Assembly: GCA_937905985.1 (NCBI GenBank)
Contig: CALCWC010000045.1
Coordinates: 1-17,318 of the forward strand
Direction of reading: 5' to 3'
DNA: 17,318 bases
DNA from: an uncultured Verrucomicrobiales bacterium
GTDB lineage: Bacteria > Verrucomicrobiota > Verrucomicrobiia > Verrucomicrobiales > Akkermansiaceae
A program made the position numbers and the translations under genes. The notes beneath the pieces were generated by a model, which was not told the DNA's origin, searched no databases, and worked only from the letters and a program-made list of their open reading frames with translations. Of the stretch, positions 1-5,408 are shown piece by piece. How positions within the stretch are numbered: position 1 is the first letter of the stretch; each line of letters begins with the position of its first letter.

Positions 1-284
1 GCAGCTGGTACGAGTCCGGCTTTGTCCGCAAGCTCACCATCGAGGGCAACACCTTTGACCACTGCGGCGGCCCCGTCGTCAACGTGGCCCCGGAAAACCG
101 AGAGCACGCACAGGCGGTCCACTCCGGCATCTCCATCTTGAACAACAAGTTCCTCACGGACAACAAGAACGCCATTTCCCTCAAATCCGCCGCAATCGTC
201 CTCATCCAGGGCAACACCTTCTCCAACGGCACACCACAGGAGAACGTGCGCCAAAACAACTGCTCGGACGTGACTGTGAAATGA
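1..284 (+). CDS. C-terminal fragment of a right-handed beta-helix protein, possibly a GH110 alpha-1,3-galactosidase
   Basis: The reading frame is open from base 3 to the TGA at 282-284 and gives 93 residues; the start lies outside the window. The visible part contains three rungs of the form I-x-x-N-x-F: LTIEGNTF, ISILNNKF and VLIQGNTF. Such rungs are typical of parallel beta-helix (pectate-lyase-like) enzymes. The opening WYESGFV, the cysteine after the first rung and the VHSGISI stretch resemble the C-terminal half of GH110 alpha-1,3-galactosidases from gut bacteria, which remove terminal alpha-galactose from host glycans such as blood group B. The fold is well supported. The family assignment comes from memory of the motif pattern and is only moderately sure, because no catalytic residues can be checked here. 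No SD-like or coupled link to the next gene is seen, and that gene has its own promoter. Confidence 0.7.
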   Translation, partial: SWYESGFVRKLTIEGNTFDHCGGPVVNVAPENREHAQAVHSGISILNNKFLTDNKNAISLKSAAIVLIQGNTFSNGTPQENVRQNNCSDVTVK

Positions 285-415
285 CGGGGGGCGGCCGGTT
301 GGCGCAAACCGGCGTGGAAATCGAAAACTTCCCCATGCCGGCATCCTGTGGAATGTGCATGTGGAAAGGGGGCGTGCCTCCTCATCCTGTTTGCCGCCAC
401 AGGCGGCATTCCCCC

Positions 416-443
416 TTGACATTCCTGTTAGGCGCGGTATGAT
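416..443 (+). promoter_or_regulatory. Sigma-70-type promoter of the MalY/PatB gene, placed for a leaderless mRNA
   Basis: TTGACA (416-421), a 16-base spacer and TATGAT (438-443) nearly match the consensus. Only six bases separate the -10 box from the ATG at 450, so transcription should begin at or next to the start codon. Upstream, between this promoter and the preceding stop, two GC hairpins (294-313 and 393-407) lack T-runs and are not convincing terminators. Confidence 0.8.
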
Positions 444-449
444 AGGGTC

Positions 450-1598
450 ATGCCTATTACCTTTGCGCGCATCGAGGAACGCCGGAACACCGGCAACATG
501 AAGTGGGACCTGCAGGGACCCCTGCCGTTCGGAATCGCGGACATGGACATTGAGTCCCCGCCTTGCGTCATCGATGCCCTGAAGGCTCGGGTGGACCACC
601 ATTTCTACGGCTACGCCTTCCTGACGGACCACATGAAGGAGACCATTGTCAGCTACCTGAAGGCGCGCCACGGGGTGGCAGCTAAGCCGGAGTGGCTGCA
701 TGAGCTGCCGGGCTGCGTGCCCGCGTTCACGCTGGTGGCGCGCGCCATCTGCGGTGATAGCCATGGTGCCATCATGACCTGCTCCCCGGTGTACCCGCCC
801 ATGCTGCACTGCCACGAGGCCGCCGGTGCGCGCCTCATTGATGTGCCGCACGTGTGGAAGGACGGCTACGCCTATTTTGACTGGGAAGCCATGGAGAAGG
901 CGGTGACGCCGGACACCAAGCTGTTCCTGCTTTGCAACCCGCACAACCCGTCCGGCCGTTGTTGGAGCCTGGAGGACCTGCAGCGCGTGGGCGAGTTCTG
1001 CGTGAAGCACGATTTGGTTCTGTGTTCCGATGAAATCCACTGCGACCTGGTGCTGGAGCCCGGCATGAAGCACACCTCCGCGCTCACGCTCTCCCCGGAG
1101 ATTCAGGAGCGTCTGGTGATGCTGAGCGCACCCAGCAAGACCTTCAACATTGCCGGCATCTGCTTCTCCTACATGTGCGTGCCGAACGCCAAGCTCAAGG
1201 AGCGCATCGAGATTGCCCAGGGCTGCAGCCTGCCCACGCTGAACGTGTTTGCCTACGCCGCCGCGGAGGCCGCGTACCGCCAGGGCTGGGGCTGGCATGC
1301 CGAGCTGCTGGAAACCCTGCGTGCCAACCGTGACTTTGTGGTCAACTACATCACCAACCAGATTCCCCAAATCAAGGTGGTGCCCAACCAGGCCACCTAC
1401 CTCGCGTGGCTGGATTGCTCCGCCCTCGGCGTGGAGAGTCCCCACAAGTTCTTCCGCGAGAAGGCTGGCGTCTATCTGGACGACGGCGCCAACTTCGGCG
1501 ATCCCACCCATGTGCGCATGAATTTCGCAACCTCCCAGGATCAGCTCCGCCAGGGCCTCGTGGCCATGAAGAAGGCCGTGGAGGAATTGCTGGGGTAA
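450..1598 (+). CDS. MalY/PatB family PLP-dependent aminotransferase (cystathionine beta-lyase type)
   Basis: A 382-residue fold-type I PLP enzyme, close to the roughly 390 usual for the MalY/PatB group. Family members cleave the C-S bond of cystathionine or cysteine conjugates to a thiol, pyruvate and ammonia; some act as aminotransferases or, like MalY, also regulate. Visible motifs are an N-terminal KWD (18-20) and IADMD (29-33), CNPHNPSGR (162-170), SDEIHCDL (193-200) with the PLP-ring aspartate D194, APSKTFNIAG (227-236) with the Schiff-base lysine K230, and the carboxylate-binding arginine R356 near the end. The start at 450 is fixed by the conserved RR...KWD segment only about ten residues in, so no later ATG is possible. 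The gene is monocistronic, bounded by its own promoter and a strong terminator. Substrate cannot be told from the sequence. Confidence 0.93.
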   Translation: MPITFARIEERRNTGNMKWDLQGPLPFGIADMDIESPPCVIDALKARVDHHFYGYAFLTDHMKETIVSYLKARHGVAAKPEWLHELPGCVPAFTLVARAICGDSHGAIMTCSPVYPPMLHCHEAAGARLIDVPHVWKDGYAYFDWEAMEKAVTPDTKLFLLCNPHNPSGRCWSLEDLQRVGEFCVKHDLVLCSDEIHCDLVLEPGMKHTSALTLSPEIQERLVMLSAPSKTFNIAGICFSYMCVPNAKLKERIEIAQGCSLPTLNVFAYAAAEAAYRQGWGWHAELLETLRANRDFVVNYITNQIPQIKVVPNQATYLAWLDCSALGVESPHKFFREKAGVYLDDGANFGDPTHVRMNFATSQDQLRQGLVAMKKAVEELLG

Positions 1599-1627
1599 TT
1601 CCTGATTGGGAGTAAGATTAAGAAAAG

Positions 1628-1656
1628 CCCGCCCGGTGTGATGCCGGGCGGGTTTT
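1628..1656 (+). terminator. Rho-independent terminator after the MalY/PatB gene
   Basis: A perfect nine-base-pair GC stem (1628-1636 with 1644-1652) and a seven-base loop are followed by TTTT, 30 bases after the stop codon. Confidence 0.9.
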
Positions 1657-1689
1657 GAAAATTCAGCGTGCAGGGCGTGGTGGGCTGGC

Positions 1690-1996
1690 ATGCGTTGGCG
1701 TGAATCCACCCCGCACGGAGGCGGGGTTACGTGCCGAGACGTATCGGGCGTGGTTACCCCCACGGCTTACGCCGTGGGCTGGAAAAAGTGAACGCCACCA
1801 AGGTGGCTCAAAGAAAGCGCGCCATTCGGCGCGGGGCATAGATGTTTCCGCGCGGCTCGGCCGCGCCTATATTTAAGCCGCTTAGTCGGCGACAACCTTT
1901 TCCAGTCCCACGGCGTAAGCCGTGGGGGTGTCCCCCTTTGCTCTTACAACTAACGCAACCCCGCCTTGTGCGGGGTGGATACACGCCAACGCCTGC
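1690..1996. repeat. Large imperfect inverted repeat built from nested palindromes
   Basis: This fills most of the 415-base gap between the MalY/PatB gene and pdxA. The left arm 1690-1786 is the near-exact reverse complement of 1898-1996. The outer segments (1690-1728 against 1957-1996) and inner segments (1756-1786 against 1898-1929) match with few differences, and both spacers between them are 27 bases. Each segment is itself a hairpin, for example CCCACGGC-TTAC-GCCGTGGG and ACCCCGC...GCGGGGT. The 111-base centre holds further stems at 1794-1807 (GCCACC/GGTGGC), 1818-1833 (CGCGCC/GGCGCG) and 1850-1866 (GCGCGGC/GCCGCGC). No coding sequence is seen. It resembles a BIME- or MITE-like non-autonomous element; the class is not known. 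Confidence 0.85.
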
Positions 1997-2013
1997 ACCT
2001 CCCCGTGCGTTTT

Positions 2014-2883
2014 TCAGCGCACGCTCTTGCGTGCGAGCTCAAAGGCGCGGATGGTGCTGGAGGGGTTGGCGATGCCCTTGCCGGCAATGTTGAAGGCGGT
2101 GCCGTGGTCCGGGCTCACGCGCAGGCGCGGCAGGCCGAGGGTGACGTTCACCGCGTTGTCGAAATCCACCAGCTTGAGGGGGATGAGCCCCTGGTCGTGG
2201 TAGGGGCTGAGCACGGCGTCGTACGCGCCCTCCACGGCGTTGCGGTACACGCAGTCGGGTACGCAGGGGCCGCAGACGGTGCAGTGGGGCAGGGCGTGCT
2301 GCAATTCTTCCACGGCGGGCGAGATGGTGTCGATTTCCTCATGCCCGAAAGCACCGCCTTCTCCGGCGTGCGGGTTGAGCGCGGCCACGGCAATGCGCGG
2401 CGCGGCGTGGCCCGTGCGCTGCAGGAAATCCGCCAGCAGGCGGCCGATGCGCACCAGCTCCGCCGTGGAAAGCAGATGCGGCACGTTCGCCAGCGCTTCA
2501 TGGATGGTGCCCAGCGCCACGGTGAGGTGGCGTCCGGTCAGGCACATGGCAAAGTTGTCGCCCACGCCCAGGCGCGCGGCAAAGAATTCGGTCTGCCCGG
2601 GGAACTCGAACCCCACGGCGTGCAGCCCCTCCTTGCAGACGGGGGCGGTCACCACGGCATCGATAGCCCCTGTGCGGAGGGCTTCCGCAGCCAGTTCCAG
2701 GTGCTCCAGCGCGGCGCGGGCGGTGTGCTCGCAGGGTTTTCCGGGGGTGGCGGTGATCTCAGCGCCGACGAGGCGGTACTCCGCGCCCGCGGGGAGCTGC
2801 GCCAGGGCCTTGCGGATGATTTCCGGGCCGATTCCCGCCTGGTCTCCCAGGGTGTAGCCGATGACGGGGCTTTCCAGGCTCAT
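2014..2883 (-). CDS. pdxA: 4-hydroxythreonine-4-phosphate dehydrogenase PdxA
   Basis: PdxA oxidises 4-phosphohydroxy-L-threonine with NAD in the DXP-dependent pyridoxal phosphate pathway. The product then condenses with deoxyxylulose phosphate through PdxJ. The protein has 289 residues and carries GDQAGIGPEI (13-22; the family usually has GDPAGIGPE), a TAPVCKEG loop (79-86), the three metal-ligand histidines H128, H172 (NPHAGEGG) and H229 (PYHDQGL), and NVTLGLP (246-252). It is about 40 residues shorter than E. coli PdxA; the missing part lies between the first strand and residue 50. The start at 2883 lies in an ATGA overlap with the upstream small gene, so translation is probably coupled. 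An in-frame open stretch upstream as far as 3630 lacks PdxA homology and runs antisense to other genes. Confidence 0.93.
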   Translation of the reverse strand: MSLESPVIGYTLGDQAGIGPEIIRKALAQLPAGAEYRLVGAEITATPGKPCEHTARAALEHLELAAEALRTGAIDAVVTAPVCKEGLHAVGFEFPGQTEFFAARLGVGDNFAMCLTGRHLTVALGTIHEALANVPHLLSTAELVRIGRLLADFLQRTGHAAPRIAVAALNPHAGEGGAFGHEEIDTISPAVEELQHALPHCTVCGPCVPDCVYRNAVEGAYDAVLSPYHDQGLIPLKLVDFDNAVNVTLGLPRLRVSPDHGTAFNIAGKGIANPSSTIRAFELARKSVR

Positions 2884-3107
2884 GGCGTGTGCCGGGTTGG
2901 GGCGGGGGAGGCGTCCGCGGGTTGCTGCGGGGCGTCGCTCTCCTGCTTGTGGGTGGGGCGGTAGGAACGCTCCGTGTTGATGTACTGGGCGTTGGTGTCG
3001 CGCTCCTCGAACTTGATGCCCGCATCCAGCGAGGCATGGTACGCGCCCGTGCCCACCAATATCAGGATGGCGGGTACCAGAATCAAGCTGCCGAGGCACG
3101 TCTTCAT
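2880..3107 (-). CDS. Small single-pass membrane protein coupled to pdxA
   Basis: A 75-residue product that begins MKTCLGSLILVPAILILVGT, a single hydrophobic helix at about residues 5-24. A polar, proline-rich tail follows, ending in SDAPQQPADASPAPTRHTP. It probably sits in the inner membrane with the tail on one side; Cys4 is too early for a standard lipobox. Its TGA overlaps the pdxA ATG by four bases (ATGA), so the two genes form one transcript. The start at 3107 is preferred over the in-frame ATG at 3116 because the latter overlaps the -10 box at 3115-3120, while 3107 falls exactly where transcription should start. I do not recognise a family. Length and membrane helix are seen; co-expression with PLP synthesis is inferred. 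Confidence 0.72.
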   Translation of the reverse strand: MKTCLGSLILVPAILILVGTGAYHASLDAGIKFEERDTNAQYINTERSYRPTHKQESDAPQQPADASPAPTRHTP

Positions 3108-3114
3108 GCCATGC

Positions 3115-3142
3115 ATTGTAGCGTCCGCGCGCGGGAATGCAA
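3115..3142 (-). promoter_or_regulatory. Promoter of the small membrane protein-pdxA operon
   Basis: Read leftward: TTGCAT (3142-3137), 16 bases, TACAAT (3120-3115), then seven bases to the ATG at 3107. This predicts a leaderless mRNA. The site is divergent from the lipoprotein promoter at 3193-3221. Confidence 0.6.
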
Positions 3143-3192
3143 CATTTTTTGCTCCTGCATGCGCTTTTTGTACGGCAAGCTGAAAAAACCGC

Positions 3193-3221
3193 TTGACTCC
3201 CTGAACCTGTTTTGCTATGTT
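3193..3221 (+). promoter_or_regulatory. Promoter of the lipoprotein gene, with extended -10
   Basis: TTGACT (3193-3198), a 17-base spacer and TATGTT (3216-3221), preceded by TG at 3213-3214 (extended -10). The predicted start is near 3228, giving a leader of about 28 bases. Confidence 0.75.
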
Positions 3222-3226
3222 GGACG

Positions 3227-3238
3227 CAACCTAGGTTG
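3227..3238. promoter_or_regulatory. Perfect 12-base palindrome over the transcription start, possible operator
   Basis: CAACCTAGGTTG is a perfect dyad lying on the predicted +1 of the lipoprotein promoter. A dimeric regulator bound here would block initiation. It is the only palindrome in this intergenic region and its role is inferred. Confidence 0.35.
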
Positions 3239-3255
3239 GTTCTACAGTTATTACC

Positions 3256-3639
3256 ATGAAAGCAACACTTTTCTACACCTCTCTGCTTGCCGCGGCGTTC
3301 GTGCTGTCCTCCTGCACCTCTCAGCGGGCGCATGCCCCCTACGTGACGCAGAACCCCGCCTGCTGCATCCCCCAGTCTCAGACCAACTACCACGTCTACT
3401 CCAACAAGGAGTCCAGCGAGGTGGTGCAGAAGCAGCTTGAAGCCAAGCGCAAGATGCTCAAGGAAATCCAGGAGGATGCCGCCGCCGAGCGCACCGAGCA
3501 CGCTTTTGTGGAGACGGCCGCTCCCGATCTGTACAAGAACCCCGAATACCAGTGGGTGCACGGCCAGATTTTGACGGACCACGCCCGCAAGGCCAAGGAG
3601 CTGGGGTCCGATATCTCGGATCTCTCCCACTCCCGCTAA
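3256..3639 (+). CDS. Small secreted lipoprotein of unknown function
   Basis: A 127-residue protein with a lipoprotein signal: positively charged MK, hydrophobic residues 5-17, then the lipobox LSSC with the lipidated cysteine at 20. The mature part has a short Cys-rich start (ACC), a charged stretch at about 50-80 (KESSEVVQKQLEAKRKMLKE) likely to form a helix or coiled coil, and ends in SHSR. It is expected to be anchored in the outer or inner membrane facing the periplasm. The start at 3256 is the only one that includes the signal peptide; there is no Shine-Dalgarno sequence, only ACC before ATG. The gene is monocistronic with its own promoter and terminator. I do not recognise a family. Confidence 0.82.
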   Translation: MKATLFYTSLLAAAFVLSSCTSQRAHAPYVTQNPACCIPQSQTNYHVYSNKESSEVVQKQLEAKRKMLKEIQEDAAAERTEHAFVETAAPDLYKNPEYQWVHGQILTDHARKAKELGSDISDLSHSR

Positions 3640-3673
3640 GGCGGTTAACCCTTTGTTTTTTCATGATTGTTGG

Positions 3674-3707
3674 CAGTCCGCAGGGTCATCCCTGCGGGCT
3701 GTTTTCT
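3674..3707 (+). terminator. Rho-independent terminator after the lipoprotein gene
   Basis: A 12-base-pair stem with one G-T pair (3674-3685 with 3690-3701) and loop TCAT are followed by TTTTCT. Confidence 0.9.
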
Positions 3708-3737
3708 ATCATGGCAAAAAAAAGTGCTATTTTAGGC

Positions 3738-3766
3738 TTGCCATGGCGGGGCAATACTGGTAATAT
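3738..3766 (+). promoter_or_regulatory. Promoter of tRNA-Glu
   Basis: TTGCCA (3738-3743), a 17-base spacer and TAATAT (3761-3766). The start is predicted near 3773, leaving a 5' leader of about 26 bases for RNase P to remove. Confidence 0.7.
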
Positions 3767-3798
3767 GCCGCCGCGCCTTGTGTAAGGCTGCAACCTAT

Positions 3799-3870
3799 GT
3801 CTGGATCGTCTAGGGGTTAGGACTCAGGATTTTCATTCCTGCAACACGGGTTCGATTCCCGTTCCAGATG
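3799..3870 (+). tRNA. tRNA-Glu (anticodon UUC)
   Basis: A 72-base cloverleaf can be drawn by hand. The acceptor stem is 3799-3805 with 3863-3869, the first pair being G-U. The D arm reads GTCTAGGGGTTAGGAC, the anticodon stem is CAGGA/TCCTG around loop TTTTCAT with anticodon TTC, and the T arm is ACGGG-TTCGATT-CCCGT. The discriminator base is G. The CCA end is not encoded (CTA follows), so a CCA-adding enzyme is needed. It forms a single-gene unit with its own promoter and terminator. Confidence 0.95.
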
Positions 3871-3876
3871 CTACCA

Positions 3877-3908
3877 ATGCCTGTCTCCTCCGCGGAGGCA
3901 GGCATTTT
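3877..3908 (+). terminator. Rho-independent terminator after tRNA-Glu
   Basis: A 12-base-pair stem (3877-3888 with 3894-3905, one G-T pair) and loop TCCGC end in a T-run. It lies just 13 bases before the MATE gene start, so MATE expression either depends on read-through or on a promoter I cannot see. Confidence 0.85.
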
Positions 3909-3920
3909 CACTGCCACGCC

Positions 3921-5300
3921 ATGAGAGACGGAAGCCACAGGGGATGGATTGACCGCGGGGAGATGCGCCGACTGCTCTCCCTGGTGGGTCCCCTCTACAT
4001 TGCCAATCTCCTGCACATGGGCATGGGCGTTATCGACACCATTGTGGCGGGCAGGGCAGGGGCCACGGAGCTGGCCGGCGTGGGGCTGGGCGCCGCCGTG
4101 TCTGCGCCCATCCTGGTGGCAGTGGGCATGGTGCTCACCATCACCACGCCCATGATATCGCGCCTGCGCGGGGCGGGCAACCCCGGCCGCATCGGCGCGC
4201 TGTTGCACAGCGGCCTGCACTTGGCCTGGTTCCTGATGGCGGTGGAGCTGGTGGCGCTCTACCTGGGCTCGTTCATCTTCGACTACGTGACGGATGACGC
4301 GGGCATGGCGCACACGGCGCGCTGGTATGTGTACTTCATGATGACGGGCGTGCCGGCGAGCGTGCTGCTGCGCCTGATACAGGGCAATTTCGAGGGCAAC
4401 GGGCAGGTGCGCCCCGGCATGGTGGCCGCCCTGCTGGGGCTGGGGCTGAACATACCGGCAAACTTCCTGTTTGTGTTCGGCTGGGGGCCGTTCCCCGCCA
4501 TGGGCGGCGCGGGTTGCGGGCTGGCCACCTCCATCATCCACTGGGGCATGATGATGGGGCTGCTGGCGCTCATGTTCGCCTCCCGCCGCCACCGCCAGGC
4601 CGCGCAGTGCATGGTGTCGCGCCGCAAGCCCAACCGCCAGCAGGTGCGCAAAATCCTGCGCCTGGGCTTCCCCCTCGGCGTGGCTTCCCTGTGCGAGATG
4701 ACCTTCTTCTCCGCCCTCACCCCCGTCATTGCCCCGCTCGGCAAGATTGCCGTCTCCGCGCATCAAATCGTCATCAACATGTCCGGTGTGGTGTTCATGC
4801 TGCCGCTGAGCCTCAGCATTGCCACCTCCATCCGCGCCGCCTACCACGTGGGCGCGGAGAACCGCCCCGCCTTCACCGCCCTGATGCGCACCGCCGCCGC
4901 CTGCGCCTTTGTCGCCATGGCGTTCTTCATGTCCGGCCTGCTCTGCTTCAGTGAGGAAATTGTCTCCTTCTACACCCACGAGCGCGAAATCATCCAGATT
5001 GCCGTCCCCCTCGTCACCCTTTGCGCCGTCTACCAGCTTTCCGACACCACGCAGGCTTTCCTCAGCGGGCTCCTGCGCGCCTGCCACGACACCAAGGCCC
5101 TCACCTGGGTGAACATCATCTCATACTGGCTGGTGGGTTTCCCGATTGCGGTCATCCTCATCCGCACGGATTGGCTGGGCGAACAGCTGGGTCCGGCGGG
5201 CGCGTGGGTGAGCTTCATCGTGGGCCTCACCCTGGCCGCGGTGCTCCTGCTCATCCGCTTCGCCGGAACCTTCCGCCGAACTTTCCCGAAAGGGAGGTGA
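3921..5300 (+). CDS. MATE family multidrug/Na+ antiporter
   Basis: A 459-residue inner membrane protein of the usual MATE length, with about 12 hydrophobic segments arranged as two related six-helix halves. MATE proteins export cationic drugs or metabolites in exchange for Na+ or H+. Recognisable features are GPLYIANLLHMGMGVIDTIVAGR at the first helix pair, the GxAGCGLATSI segment in the first half, and FPLGVASLCEM opening the second half, which contains the SAHQIVINMSG signature. The ATG at 3921 has ACGCC before it and no Shine-Dalgarno; an ATG at 3963 (before RRLLSL) is a possible alternative. It follows the tRNA-Glu terminator closely. No regulator or partner gene is adjacent, and the substrate is unknown. 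Confidence 0.92.
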   Translation: MRDGSHRGWIDRGEMRRLLSLVGPLYIANLLHMGMGVIDTIVAGRAGATELAGVGLGAAVSAPILVAVGMVLTITTPMISRLRGAGNPGRIGALLHSGLHLAWFLMAVELVALYLGSFIFDYVTDDAGMAHTARWYVYFMMTGVPASVLLRLIQGNFEGNGQVRPGMVAALLGLGLNIPANFLFVFGWGPFPAMGGAGCGLATSIIHWGMMMGLLALMFASRRHRQAAQCMVSRRKPNRQQVRKILRLGFPLGVASLCEMTFFSALTPVIAPLGKIAVSAHQIVINMSGVVFMLPLSLSIATSIRAAYHVGAENRPAFTALMRTAAACAFVAMAFFMSGLLCFSEEIVSFYTHEREIIQIAVPLVTLCAVYQLSDTTQAFLSGLLRACHDTKALTWVNIISYWLVGFPIAVILIRTDWLGEQLGPAGAWVSFIVGLTLAAVLLLIRFAGTFRRTFPKGR

Positions 5301-5343
5301 GCACACGTACACGGGAATATCAATTTCTTTCCGGTTTGCGTGC

Positions 5344-5372
5344 TTGCAATTTCCTCCAAGTTGCGGTAAAAT
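5344..5372 (+). promoter_or_regulatory. Promoter of the PEP-CTERM surface protein gene
   Basis: TTGCAA (5344-5349), a 17-base spacer and TAAAAT (5367-5372). The predicted start near 5379 gives a leader of about 30 bases before the ATG at 5409. This also argues against the in-frame TTG at 5388. Confidence 0.6.
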
Positions 5373-5408
5373 CCAACAGGCTTTTGTTTGTTCAAGTTCT
5401 TATTTGCC

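Noticed and set aside
1690..1996. CRISPR array
   Set aside because: The units are palindromes of different sequence arranged in inverted symmetry; there are no constant repeats with unique spacers.
1966..2964. A 332-codon plus-strand frame opposite pdxA
   Set aside because: The opposite strand encodes a clear PdxA with all metal ligands; this frame has shadow composition.
2884..3630. N-terminal extension of pdxA
   Set aside because: The frame is open, but PdxA homology begins at the ATG at 2883 and the extension crosses the small membrane gene and the divergent lipoprotein gene.
3810..5087. A 425-codon minus-strand frame opposite the MATE gene and tRNA-Glu
   Set aside because: Low-complexity H/G/R composition and it overlaps a tRNA; it is a shadow of the MATE gene.
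5388..5408. TTG start for the PEP-CTERM protein
   Set aside because: The ATG at 5409 opens a normal signal peptide and suits the promoter better; the added residues interrupt the n-region.
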